Origin: 62-47 sp051954235
GTDB taxonomy: Bacteria > Pseudomonadota > Alphaproteobacteria > Rhizobiales > Xanthobacteraceae
Direction: 5' to 3'
DNA length: 64,000 nucleotides
NCBI GenBank assembly: GCA_051954235.1
Contig: JBQCHY010000044.1
Location: 1 to 64,000, forward strand
This document shows, piece after piece, positions 8,823 through 17,890 of the stretch (positions within the stretch are counted from its first letter, which is position 1; each line of letters begins with the position of its first letter). The notes beneath the pieces are model-generated. The model ran no database searches. It was not told the DNA's origin and was given only the letters and a program-made list of their open reading frames with translations. A program made the translations under genes and the position numbers.

Positions 8823-9395
8823 TCAGAACGGATTCCAGGTCGCCTGCGGGGTGAACTTCAGATAGCCGATGTTGGCGCCGAGCCGCAGCCCGAGCCCGGA
8901 GCGGATCGGCACCAGCACGATGTCGTTGGCGGTCAAGGCCGTCATGCCGAAGCCGCCGATGATGTAGGCCGAGCCGTCGATGCCGGCGAAGCGCTGATAG
9001 ATCGCGTTAGTGGCCGGCAGGTTGTAGACCAGCGTCATGGTCCGGGCGCCGTCGCCGCCCCAGTCGAAGCCGACCGATGGGCCCTGCCAGTAGACCTTCA
9101 GGTCGCCGGCGTTCTTGGTGTAGAGGGTGCCTTCGCCGTAGCGCAGTCCGGCGACGAATGCGCCGGAGCCTTCCTCGCCGAGGATGTAGCCGTTCGGCAG
9201 GCCCCATTGGCTCACCGCGCGCTCGATCACCGAGGCGAGCCCGCGCGAGACGTTGCCGAAGAACTTGTGCCCCGCGCCGACCAGTTCGTCCGGCGAATAG
9301 GTGTGGCGGCCCTGACCCTGTTGCGCCGCGGCCGGCACTGCCCAGAGCGTCACCGCCGCGAGCAGCACCGCGGCCAAGCGTGAAGCGAACGTCAT
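8823..9395 (-). CDS. eipA: DUF1134 periplasmic protein, EipA-like
   Basis: A 190-residue exported protein with signal peptide MTFASRLAAVLLAAVTLWAV ending PAAAQQ. The rest is a DUF1134 domain (VGAGHKFFGNVSRGLASVIE, GLRYGEGTLYTKNAG, PSVGFDWGGDGARTM). The Brucella homologue EipA is reported as a periplasmic protein needed for envelope integrity, with CtrA directly activating its gene. Here a TTAACC half-site lies about 38 bases upstream (9433-9438), which agrees but is weak. The start at 9395 has AGGGG seven bases before it; the longer ORF start would spoil the signal peptide. Confidence 0.88.
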   Translation of the reverse strand: MTFASRLAAVLLAAVTLWAVPAAAQQGQGRHTYSPDELVGAGHKFFGNVSRGLASVIERAVSQWGLPNGYILGEEGSGAFVAGLRYGEGTLYTKNAGDLKVYWQGPSVGFDWGGDGARTMTLVYNLPATNAIYQRFAGIDGSAYIIGGFGMTALTANDIVLVPIRSGLGLRLGANIGYLKFTPQATWNPF

Positions 9396-9507
9396 GTAAG
9401 GACCCCTGAAGTGTAAAAACCCGACCGCGACTTTAACCGGATGCACAGAGGCATCGGCCTAGGTTGCGCCCATCGTTCCCCGACTCACAATCTTATTTAC
9501 ATCAACT

Positions 9508-10014
9508 ATGACGGTACGGCGGCAGGAAAGAGACGGGTTTTGCCGTCGCGAAATGATGATCGGCCTGCTGGCGGCGGTAGCAGCCGGTGCGGCGATGGGC
9601 GGTCGTGCGTGGGCGGCGACGACCGAACGTGTGGTGGTCGACCGCTTTACGGGCGTTGCGATCGACGGCATGGACCCGGTGGCCTATTTTACCGAAGGAC
9701 GGCCGGTTCCGGGGCGGGCCGATGTGGAGGCCTCGCTGGCGGGCGCTGTCTGGCGTTTTTGCAACGCCGACAATCGCGCATTCTTCCTGGCGCATCCGGA
9801 GATCTACGGACCGCAGTTCGGCGGCTACGATCCGGTGGATGTCGCGCGCGGCGTCACCGTCGCGGGTCGGCCGCAGGTGTGGCTGGTGGCGGGGCAGCGG
9901 CTCTATCTGTTCGCCCGCATCGAAAGCCGCGATGCGTTCGCGGTCGATCCGGCCACTGTGCTGCAAGACGCCCGCGCGCGCTGGCCCCATCTGCGCGACG
10001 CGCTGGCGCGATAG
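9508..10014 (+). CDS. YHS domain-containing exported protein
   Basis: A 168-residue protein. The N terminus has paired arginines before a hydrophobic run (CRREMMIGLLAAVAAGAAMG), suggesting a Tat signal. The body matches the YHS family as found in DVAIDGMDPVAYFTEGRP-type proteins (VAIDGMDPVAYFTEGRPVPG; a WRFCNADNRAFFLAHPEIYG segment follows). Such domains are thought to bind metal or small ligands, but no biochemical role is assigned. It is divergent from eipA. A start at 9553 would remove the twin arginines. Confidence 0.75.
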   Translation: MTVRRQERDGFCRREMMIGLLAAVAAGAAMGGRAWAATTERVVVDRFTGVAIDGMDPVAYFTEGRPVPGRADVEASLAGAVWRFCNADNRAFFLAHPEIYGPQFGGYDPVDVARGVTVAGRPQVWLVAGQRLYLFARIESRDAFAVDPATVLQDARARWPHLRDALAR

Positions 10015-10070
10015 ACTGAGGGTCTGACCAGAAGTTTGTCTGTCGCACGGGATTTACAACGCAGGATAAG

Positions 10071-10167
10071 GTCATACTCCGCGAAAGCGGAGTATCCAGT
10101 ACCCAAGGCGGTAGTGTCCCACGCGCTCTCACGAATTACTGGATCGTCCGCCTTCGCGGACGATGAC
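10071..10167. repeat. Paired-hairpin repeat (REPIN-like), family B, copy 1
   Basis: The left hairpin GTCATACTCCGCGAAAGCGG...CCAGTA and right hairpin TACTGGATCGTCCGCC...GATGAC face each other across about 36 bases. Copy 2 at 24,091-24,191 is the same element in reverse orientation. Confidence 0.75.
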
Positions 10168-10176
10168 GCCGCGTTA

Positions 10177-11034
10177 TCAGGCGGGCACTGTAGGCGCCGC
10201 CGTCGGATCGCCCCAAGCTATGAATGCCGGCAAGATGAAATCGGAGCGTCCGGTGCCGTAGTGCAGCGCTCGGCCCTGCACGTCGGTGACCTTGCCGCCG
10301 GCGGCGACGACGACGGCGTGGCCCGCCGCGACGTCCCACTCGCTGGTCGGCGACAGCCGCGGATAGATATCGACGCTGCCGTCCGCGACGCGGCCGAATT
10401 TCACTGCCGATCCGAGCGTTGTGCAGGTTGCGCCCGGACGGGCCGCGATGAAGGTTTCGGTTCGCGCATCGCCGTGGGAGCGGCTGACGGCGGCGATCCA
10501 CGGCGCGCCTTGTGGTGGCAGCGGTCGCGTCCGGATCGGTTCGACGGCGGTGATGATGGAATCCTTGCAAACAAAGCGCGTGGCGCCGTGGCCGACATGG
10601 CCGCGCCAGACGAGGCCGAGCGCCGGTGCGCCGACCACGCCGAGGATCGGCGTTCCGTTGGCCACCAGCGCCACGTTGACGGTGAACTCGTCGCGGCCGG
10701 CGATGAATTCCTTGGTGCCGTCGAGCGGGTCGACCACGAAGAACAGGTCCGCGAACGGCGGCTTCGCGTCGCAAACACGTTCCTCCGACAGCGACGGGAT
10801 GTCAGGCGCCAGTCGTGCGAGGCCCTCGGCAATGATGCGGTCCGCCGCGAGATCGGCCTCGGTGACCGGCGAGCCGTCGGTCTTTGTCTCGATCCCGTGC
10901 GCGCGCTGGCGGATGGCGAGGATCGCCGCGCCGGCCTCGATCACCAATGTCGTGAGCGGCTCCAGCAATGCGGCCGCGCGCGAATCGATTTCGGCTGATG
11001 GTGGTGTTCCGGGAGGATGGTCTGGGGCGGTCAT
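10177..11034 (-). CDS. cysQ: 3'(2'),5'-bisphosphate nucleotidase CysQ
   Basis: A 285-residue member of the inositol monophosphatase superfamily, hydrolysing adenosine 3',5'-bisphosphate from sulfate assimilation. Metal-site motifs are visible: the acidic SLSEERV segment, the signature DPLDGTKEF that separates CysQ from inositol phosphatases, and a C-terminal SEWDVAAGHAVVVAAGG. The start at 11034 gives the usual family length; the longer in-frame start would add 49 residues with no match. The gene is convergent with the YHS gene. Confidence 0.88.
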   Translation of the reverse strand: MTAPDHPPGTPPSAEIDSRAAALLEPLTTLVIEAGAAILAIRQRAHGIETKTDGSPVTEADLAADRIIAEGLARLAPDIPSLSEERVCDAKPPFADLFFVVDPLDGTKEFIAGRDEFTVNVALVANGTPILGVVGAPALGLVWRGHVGHGATRFVCKDSIITAVEPIRTRPLPPQGAPWIAAVSRSHGDARTETFIAARPGATCTTLGSAVKFGRVADGSVDIYPRLSPTSEWDVAAGHAVVVAAGGKVTDVQGRALHYGTGRSDFILPAFIAWGDPTAAPTVPA

Positions 11035-11199
11035 GCGTCGCGATGTGTCGTGATCTTCAGGAACCTGATGGCGGCGTCGCAGCGCGACGTCGCGCGTTCC
11101 GAACCCGGCCCGCGCTGGCAGCATAGGCGTCCGCAGTGTATCAAGCCATAGCTCATGCCCGATTCGCCAAACCTGTCGCACGGTTTCGAGGAAGCATCT

Positions 11200-11865
11200 A
11201 TGTCCGATACGCTCTCATCATCGACGCAAGCTGCCGCCAATCCCGCGCCGGATACGCTCGAACTCGCCGCGCTGCTCTGCTCGCGGGTGTGTCACGATCT
11301 GATCAGCCCGGTTGGCGCCATCGTCAACGGGCTCGAGGTGATGGACGACAATCCATCGCCGGAAGATCGCGAATTCGCGCTCGACCTGATCCGCAAGAGC
11401 GCCAAGACCGCATCGGCACGCTTGCAGTTCTGCCGCCTCGCGTTCGGCGCGGCGGGATCTGCTGGCGCGCAGATCGATCTCGGTGACGCCGAGAAGATGG
11501 CGCGCGGTCACCTCGAAGAGGCCAAGACCAAGCTGACATGGAATCTGCCGCGCCTGCTGCTGGCGAAGAATCGCGTCAAGCTGTTGCTCAACATGCTGGT
11601 GATCGCGCAGCAGACGATTCCGCGCGGCGGCGTGCTCAACGTCGAATCGGTGGGCGAGGGCGATGCGATGACGTTCCGCGTCACCGCGACCGGCATGAAC
11701 GCGCGCTTGCCGCAGGCGATCGTCGAGATGCTGGCGTCGGAGCAGGCCGCGATGGTCGATGCGCACGCGGTGCAGCCTTACTACACGCGGCTGCTGGCGC
11801 AATCCTGCGGCTGGAAAGTATCGCTGGCGATGGAAGGCGACGCTGTCGTGGTCACTGCGGGCTAA
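11200..11865 (+). CDS. chpT: Histidine phosphotransferase ChpT
   Basis: A 221-residue phosphotransferase that passes phosphate from CckA to CtrA and CpdR in alphaproteobacteria. The helical dimerisation/phosphotransfer part has the key His32 in SRVCHDLISPVGAIVNGLEV. The second domain looks like a degenerate kinase ATPase fold (KNRVKLLLNMLVIAQQTIPRGG). The start at 11200 is supported by GAGGAAG six bases upstream. It lies just before the che cluster, and ctrA itself is about 8.3 kb further on. Confidence 0.92.
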   Translation: MSDTLSSSTQAAANPAPDTLELAALLCSRVCHDLISPVGAIVNGLEVMDDNPSPEDREFALDLIRKSAKTASARLQFCRLAFGAAGSAGAQIDLGDAEKMARGHLEEAKTKLTWNLPRLLLAKNRVKLLLNMLVIAQQTIPRGGVLNVESVGEGDAMTFRVTATGMNARLPQAIVEMLASEQAAMVDAHAVQPYYTRLLAQSCGWKVSLAMEGDAVVVTAG

Positions 11866-11908
11866 CGGTACGCGCGCGCATAGTTAATCAAACCTTGCCG
11901 AATTGGAT

Positions 11909-11935
11909 GCGGCCATACTGAAGCAGTATGGCCGC
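11909..11935 (+). terminator. Hairpin after chpT, probable terminator
   Basis: A perfect 12-bp stem GCGGCCATACTG / CAGTATGGCCGC with a 3-base loop, followed by GACAACTTTTATTT. The T run is offset, so efficiency is uncertain. Confidence 0.6.
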
Positions 11936-12067
11936 GACAACTTTTATTTGGTGTTCGGGCACCGTCACAGCCGCATACTCAACCAATATTAAACGCTTTA
12001 CCGAGAAACTGGCCGGACTCTGAAGTGGCGTGTGCGTACTGCCCTTCGCGCGTGAAGGCTGGTTTTC

Positions 12068-14758
12068 ATGGATGACTTGTTAAAAGAGTTTCTGACCGAG
12101 ACCAATGAAAGTCTCGATGTCGTCGACAATCAACTGGTCCGGTTCGAGCAAGAACCGAACAACGCCAAGATCCTCGATAATATTTTCCGCCTGGTTCATA
12201 CCATCAAGGGCACGTGCGGATTTCTCGATCTGCCCCGGCTGGAAACGCTGGCGCACGCCGCTGAAACCCTGATGGGCAAATTCCGCGACGGCATGCCGGC
12301 AACCGGCGAGGCCGTCACGCTCATTCTCACCACCATCGATCGCATCAAGGAAATCCTGGCGCAGCTCGAAGCTACGCAAGCCGAGCCCAAGGGCACCGAT
12401 GAAGATCTGATCGATCTGCTTCATGCGATGGCGGAAGGGGCCCACGCCGAACCCGCCGTTGTCGAAGCGCCCACTATCGCGGCGCCGGTCGCCGAAGCGC
12501 CCGCGGCGACGCAAGGAACGCTAGTGCATCAGGTGCTGGAGCGTCCGCTGCGTCCCGGGGAAGTCTCGCTCGACGAACTCGAACGCGCGTTCCGCGAAAC
12601 CGAAGCTGAAGTGACGCCGGCCCCTGCGCCGGTCAAGGCCGCGGAAAAACCCGCCGCCAATAAGCCCGCGAAAAAGACTGTCGTGGAAAACGATGCGGCC
12701 GAAGCCGAGCGCGTCTCCAACCAGTCGATCCGCGTCAACGTCGACACCCTCGAACACCTGATGACGATGGTGTCGGAACTGGTGCTGACGCGCAATCAGT
12801 TGCTCGAAATCAGCCGCCGCAACGAGGACACCGAATTCAAGGTGCCGTTGCAGCGCCTCTCCAACGTCACCGCCGAACTGCAGGAAGGCGTCATGAAGAC
12901 GCGCATGCAGCCGATCGGCAATGCGTGGCAGAAGTTGCCGCGCGTGGTGCGCGATCTCGCCGCCGAACTCGGCAAGCGCATCGAACTGGAGATGCACGGC
13001 GCCGACACCGAACTCGACCGGCAGGTGCTTGATCTGATCAAGGACCCGCTGACGCACATGGTGCGCAACTCCGCCGATCATGGCCTCGAGGGGCCGGAGG
13101 AGCGCGCGCGCGCCGGCAAGCCCGAGCAGGGCACCATTCGGCTCTCCGCCTATCACGAAGGCGGCCATATCATCATCTGCATCGCAGACAACGGCCGCGG
13201 TCTTAACACCGAGCGCATCAAGGCGAAGGCGATCGCCAACGGGCTCGCGACCGAGTCCGACCTCGAGCGCATGACCGAGGCGCAGATCCACAAGTTCATC
13301 TTCGCGCCGGGATTCTCGACCGCCGCCGAAGTCACCAGCGTCTCCGGTCGCGGCGTCGGCATGGACGTGGTGCGCACCAACATCGATCAGATCGGCGGCA
13401 CCATCGACGTCAAGTCGGTGGCGGGCGAGGGCGCCAGCGTCACCGTGAAGATTCCGCTGACGCTCGCTATCGTCTCGGCGCTGATTGTCGAAGCCGCCGG
13501 CGAACGCTTTGCGATCCCGCAACTTTCGGTGATCGAACTGGTGCGTGCGCGGGCAAACTCGGATCACCGCATCGAACGCATCAAGGATACGCCGGTGCTG
13601 CGGCTGCGCAACAAGCTGCTGCCGCTGATCCACCTCAAGAAACTGTTGAAGCTCGACGACGACGCCGGTGCGATCGATCCGGAGAACGGCTTCATCGTCG
13701 TGACCCAGGTCGGTAACCAGACCTTCGGCATCGTGGTCGACGGCGTGTTCCACACCGAGGAAATCGTCGTCAAGCCGATGTCGACCAAGCTGCGTCACAT
13801 CAACATGTTCTCTGGCAACACCATTCTCGGTGACGGCGCGGTGATCATGATCGTCGATCCCAACGGCATCGCGCAGGCGCTCGGCACGTCGGTCGCGGCG
13901 CAGCACGAAATCGTCGACGAGAATGCCGCGAACCGTGGCGGCGCGGCGGAGCAACTGACGTCGCTGCTGGTGTTCCGCGCCGGCTCGTCGCAGCCGAAGG
14001 CGGTGCCGCTGGCGTTGATCACGCGGCTCGAGGAAATCTCCAGCGACAAAGTCGAACTGTCGAATGGCCGCTATATGGTGCAGTACCGCGAGCAATTGAT
14101 GCCGCTGGTGCAGATGGACGGCGTCGAAGTCGCGACCTCCGGCGTGCAGCCGATCCTGGTGTTCGCCGACGACGGCCGCACCATGGGGCTCGTGGTCGAC
14201 GAGATCGTCGATATCGTCGAGGAAAAGCTGGCGATCGAGGTTGCGAGCAGCCGCGACGGTATTCTCGGCTCGGCGGTGATCAAGGGCCGCGCCACGGAAG
14301 TGATCGATGTCGGTCACTTCCTGCCGATGGCCTTCGCCGACTGGTTCAATCGCCGCGAGATGAAGCCCTCTGCTTCGGCGCAGTCGATCCTGCTGGTGGA
14401 TGACTCGGCGTTCTTCCGCAACATGCTGGCGCCGGTGCTCAAGGCGGCGGGCTATCGCGTGCGGGTCGCCACCAATGCGCAGGAAGGCCTCGTCGCATTG
14501 CGCTCCGGCGAGGCATTCGATGCGGTGCTGACCGACATCGAGATGCCCGACATGAACGGCTTCGAATTTGCCGAGACGATCCGCGCCGACCAGAAACTCA
14601 ACGACGTGCCGATCATTGCGCTGTCGTCGATGATCTCGCCGGCGGCGATCGAGCGCGGGCGCCAGGCCGGCTTCCATGATTATGTCGCGAAGTTCGATCG
14701 GCCGGGGCTGATCGCGGCGCTCAAGGAACAAACCTCTGACCTCAACCGGGCGGCATGA
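12068..14758 (+). CDS. cheA: Chemotaxis histidine kinase CheA with C-terminal receiver
   Basis: An 896-residue hybrid kinase. The HPt domain at about 1-110 has phospho-site His44 (VHTIKGTCGF). A proline/alanine linker is at about 130-225. The dimerisation helices start near 235 (LEHLMTMVSELVLTRNQLLE). The ATPase has its N box near DPLTHMVRNSADHG and glycine boxes (IADNGRGLN, GRGVGMDVVR). A CheW-like domain lies at about 480-625, then a second divergent CheW-like segment at about 640-765. A receiver follows (about 775-890, LLVDDSAF, Asp823 in TDIEMPDMNG, Lys in VAKF). It phosphorylates CheY and CheB. It heads a tight che operon. Confidence 0.95.
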   Translation: MDDLLKEFLTETNESLDVVDNQLVRFEQEPNNAKILDNIFRLVHTIKGTCGFLDLPRLETLAHAAETLMGKFRDGMPATGEAVTLILTTIDRIKEILAQLEATQAEPKGTDEDLIDLLHAMAEGAHAEPAVVEAPTIAAPVAEAPAATQGTLVHQVLERPLRPGEVSLDELERAFRETEAEVTPAPAPVKAAEKPAANKPAKKTVVENDAAEAERVSNQSIRVNVDTLEHLMTMVSELVLTRNQLLEISRRNEDTEFKVPLQRLSNVTAELQEGVMKTRMQPIGNAWQKLPRVVRDLAAELGKRIELEMHGADTELDRQVLDLIKDPLTHMVRNSADHGLEGPEERARAGKPEQGTIRLSAYHEGGHIIICIADNGRGLNTERIKAKAIANGLATESDLERMTEAQIHKFIFAPGFSTAAEVTSVSGRGVGMDVVRTNIDQIGGTIDVKSVAGEGASVTVKIPLTLAIVSALIVEAAGERFAIPQLSVIELVRARANSDHRIERIKDTPVLRLRNKLLPLIHLKKLLKLDDDAGAIDPENGFIVVTQVGNQTFGIVVDGVFHTEEIVVKPMSTKLRHINMFSGNTILGDGAVIMIVDPNGIAQALGTSVAAQHEIVDENAANRGGAAEQLTSLLVFRAGSSQPKAVPLALITRLEEISSDKVELSNGRYMVQYREQLMPLVQMDGVEVATSGVQPILVFADDGRTMGLVVDEIVDIVEEKLAIEVASSRDGILGSAVIKGRATEVIDVGHFLPMAFADWFNRREMKPSASAQSILLVDDSAFFRNMLAPVLKAAGYRVRVATNAQEGLVALRSGEAFDAVLTDIEMPDMNGFEFAETIRADQKLNDVPIIALSSMISPAAIERGRQAGFHDYVAKFDRPGLIAALKEQTSDLNRAA

Positions 14759-14762
14759 GACG

Positions 14763-15233
14763 ATGACAGTGAGCCAGGATAATTCCGCAGGCAACGTGAC
14801 CGAATACGTGACGATCATGATCGGCGAGCAGTTGTTCGGCCTGCCGATCGCACGCGTGCAGGACGTCTTCATGCCGGAGCGACTGACGCGGGTGCCGCTG
14901 GCGTCGCGCGAAGTCGCGGGCGTGCTCAATCTGCGCGGCCGCATCGTCACTGCCATCGACATGCGTGCACGGCTCGGTTTGCCGAATGCCGCTTCGGATC
15001 GTCCGGCGATGGCGGTGGGCGTCGATCTGCGCGGCGAGTCTTACGGGCTTTTGATCGACTCGATCGGCGAGGTGTTGAAACTCGCCGACGACAGCCGCGA
15101 GGTGAACCCGGTGAATCTCGATCCACGCATGGCCAAGATGGCGTCGGGTGTGCATCGGCTCGACGGGCAGTTGATGGTGGTCCTCGACGTGGACCGCGTT
15201 CTGGAAATTTCGTCGGATCTGAGGGCTGCGTAA
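14763..15233 (+). CDS. cheW: Chemotaxis coupling protein CheW
   Basis: A 156-residue single CheW domain linking receptors to CheA: EYVTIMIGEQLFGLPIARVQ, PLASREVAGVLNLRGRIVTA and GLLIDSIGEVLKL. The start lies 4 bases after the cheA stop, and the two are very likely translationally coupled. Confidence 0.95.
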   Translation: MTVSQDNSAGNVTEYVTIMIGEQLFGLPIARVQDVFMPERLTRVPLASREVAGVLNLRGRIVTAIDMRARLGLPNAASDRPAMAVGVDLRGESYGLLIDSIGEVLKLADDSREVNPVNLDPRMAKMASGVHRLDGQLMVVLDVDRVLEISSDLRAA

Positions 15234-15292
15234 GCAGCCCCAAGTTTTTCTCCGAGCGTGTCTCAGGGCAGAGCAATTGAGCAGAGGCTGAA

Positions 15293-15658
<366 letters not shown>

Positions 15659-15736
15659 TTATGTTGCGCCATCCGGCTCGTCCGGGTGGCATCCTTGGTA
15701 TCGGCGGCGACGTTGCCGGGTTGAATTGGATCGAGA

Positions 15737-16900
15737 ATGAGTGTTGCCGTCGCCAAGTCGACCAACGACGTTATGAACACAGAGCCGTTGCGTGTCATGG
15801 TGGTGGACGACTCCGCCGTCATTCGCGGCCTGGTCACGCGCTGGCTCGACGCGGAAGCCGACATGAAGGTTGTCGGCTCGCTGCGCACCGGACGCGATGC
15901 CGTCAACCAGATCGAGAAGATCGATCCGGATGTGGCGGTGCTCGATATCGAGATGCCGGACCTCGACGGCATTTCCGCCTTGCCGCTGCTGCTGGCGAAG
16001 AAACGCAATCTCATCGTCATCATGGCGTCGACGCTGACGCTGCGGAATGCCGAGATCAGCCTCAAGGCATTGTCGCTGGGCGCGGCCGATTACATTCCGA
16101 AGCCGGAGAGCACGCGCGAGCAGGGCGCGGCGGAAACCTTCCGGCGCGATCTCATCGAGAAAATCCGCCATCTCGGCCCGCGCCGGCGCCGCCTCATCGG
16201 CGCTGCCGCGAGTCCGTCGCTGGCGCCTGCGCAGGATGCGAGCCGCGACGCGCTTCGCCGTCCCCTCGTGCCGGCCGTGCATGCCGCACCGACGCTGGTG
16301 CCGTTCAGCATGCAGACGCCGCGCGTGCTGCTGATCGGCTCCTCGACCGGCGGTCCGCAGGCGCTGATGACTCTGGTCGGCGAAATCGGGTCGGTAATCG
16401 ATCGCGTGCCGGTCTTGATCACGCAGCACATGCCGCCGACTTTCACCACCATTCTCGCCGAGCATCTCGCGCGCACCGGGCGTCGTCCGGCCGCTGAAGC
16501 TGTCGACGGTGAAACGATCGCGGCGGGACGCATCTATCTCGCGCCGGGCGGCAAGCACATGCGCGTCGCGCGTCGCAACGGCGGCGCGGTGATCGCGCTC
16601 GACGACGGGCCGCCGATCAATTTCTGCAAGCCGGCGGTCGACCCGCTGTTCATCTCGGCGGTGGATGTCTGGCAGGGCGCGATCCAGGCCGTCATCCTCA
16701 CCGGCATGGGATCCGACGGCATGCGCGGCGGCAAGCAGGTCGTCGCCGCCGGCGGCAGCGTCATCGCACAGGACGAGGCCACCAGCGTGGTCTGGGGCAT
16801 GCCGGGAGCAGCCGCCAACGCCGGAATTTGCGCCGCCGTTCTGCCGCTTGGGCAGATCGCACCGAAACTCATCAAGCTGTTCGCGGGGGACAGATCGTGA
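15737..16900 (+). CDS. cheB: Protein-glutamate methylesterase/glutaminase CheB
   Basis: A 387-residue enzyme that demethylates and deamidates chemoreceptors. The N-terminal receiver (MVVDDSAVIRG, Asp70 in LDIEMPDLDG) controls the C-terminal esterase. The catalytic residues are Ser203 in GSSTGG, His231 in ITQHMPP and Asp327 in TGMGSDGMRGG. A slightly longer than usual linker (about 145-185) joins them. The stop overlaps the GTG start of cheR. Confidence 0.95.
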   Translation: MSVAVAKSTNDVMNTEPLRVMVVDDSAVIRGLVTRWLDAEADMKVVGSLRTGRDAVNQIEKIDPDVAVLDIEMPDLDGISALPLLLAKKRNLIVIMASTLTLRNAEISLKALSLGAADYIPKPESTREQGAAETFRRDLIEKIRHLGPRRRRLIGAAASPSLAPAQDASRDALRRPLVPAVHAAPTLVPFSMQTPRVLLIGSSTGGPQALMTLVGEIGSVIDRVPVLITQHMPPTFTTILAEHLARTGRRPAAEAVDGETIAAGRIYLAPGGKHMRVARRNGGAVIALDDGPPINFCKPAVDPLFISAVDVWQGAIQAVILTGMGSDGMRGGKQVVAAGGSVIAQDEATSVVWGMPGAAANAGICAAVLPLGQIAPKLIKLFAGDRS

Positions 16901-17778
16901 CGCCTGCGGACTATCAATTCCTGCAAAAATTGCTCAAGGAGCGTTCGGGTCTCGATCTCTCCGCCGACAAGCAATACCTGGTTGAAAGCCGGTTGCTGCC
17001 GATCGCGCGCAAGCTCGGCCTTCCCGGCATCAGCGAACTGACGCAAAAGATCAAGGCCGGCGCCGAAGACCTCGCCAAGCAGGTAGTCGAGGCGATGACC
17101 ACCAATGAGACGTTTTTCTTCCGCGACAAGATTCCGTTCGATCATCTGCGCGAAACCATTCTGCCGACGCTGCTGCGCGAACGCGCCAGCCGCCGCAGCC
17201 TGCGCATCTGGAGCGCGGCCTGCTCGACCGGGCAGGAGCCTTACTCGATCGCGATGTGTTTGAAGGAATACGGCGTCGACCTGAATAGCTGGCGCGTCGA
17301 GATCGTCGCCACCGACCTGTCGCAAGGCGTGCTGGAGAAGTCGAAAGCCGGCATCTTCAGCCAGTTCGAGGTGCAGCGCGGATTGCCGATCCAGTTGCTG
17401 GTGAAGCATTTCAAGCAGATCGGCGACATGTGGCAGATCAACGCCGACATCCGCGCGATGGTTCAGTTCAAGCAATTGAACCTGTTGCAGGACATCTCGC
17501 ATCTCGGCCAGTTCGACGTGGTGTTCTGCCGCAACGTGCTGATCTATTTCGATCAGGATACGAAGTCCGTGATCTTCAAACGGCTCGCCAAGGTCACCGC
17601 GAGCGACGGCTACCTGATGCTCGGCGCCGCCGAAACCGTGGTGGGACTGACGGATACGTTCCGGCCGGTGGCGGATCGCCGCGGGCTGTACAGCCCCAAC
17701 GTCGCGCGCACCGCGCCGTCCATCGTGCCCGATGATGTGCCGTCATTCGCGCGCAGCGTTTCGCCGATGGGGCGGTAG
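16897..17778 (+). CDS. cheR: Chemotaxis protein methyltransferase CheR
   Basis: A 293-residue SAM-dependent methyltransferase acting on receptor glutamates. The N-terminal helical domain is at about 1-75. The signatures NETFFFRD and SAACSTGQEPYSIAM (SAM site) are followed by FDVVFCRNVLIYF. The GTG at 16897 is chosen: it overlaps the cheB TGA as GTGA and has GGGGGA upstream. It is the last gene of the che operon; family A repeat copy 2 follows. Confidence 0.93.
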   Translation: MTPADYQFLQKLLKERSGLDLSADKQYLVESRLLPIARKLGLPGISELTQKIKAGAEDLAKQVVEAMTTNETFFFRDKIPFDHLRETILPTLLRERASRRSLRIWSAACSTGQEPYSIAMCLKEYGVDLNSWRVEIVATDLSQGVLEKSKAGIFSQFEVQRGLPIQLLVKHFKQIGDMWQINADIRAMVQFKQLNLLQDISHLGQFDVVFCRNVLIYFDQDTKSVIFKRLAKVTASDGYLMLGAAETVVGLTDTFRPVADRRGLYSPNVARTAPSIVPDDVPSFARSVSPMGR

Positions 17779-17797
17779 AGTTATCACTGCTCCGTCC

Positions 17798-17880
17798 GTC
17801 ATTGCGAGGAGCGAAGCGACGAAGCAATCCAGTCCCTGCTTCGCGGCTTTCTGGATTGCTTCGCTTCGCTCGCAATGCCG
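17798..17880. repeat. Short palindromic repeat, family A, copy 2
   Basis: GTCATTGCGAGGAGCGAAGC...GCTTCGCTTCGCTCGCAATG. Inner arms GCAATCCAG / CTGGATTGC pair across CTGCTTCGCGG. It lies between the convergent cheR and the ATP-grasp gene. Confidence 0.85.
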
Positions 17881-17890
17881 ATAAAATGCT

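Noticed and set aside
12521..14962. Long open frame (813 codons) antisense to cheA
   Set aside because: It lies wholly over an unmistakable CheA/CheW coding region, is rich in His, Arg and Asp as GC-skewed antisense frames are, and has no domain.
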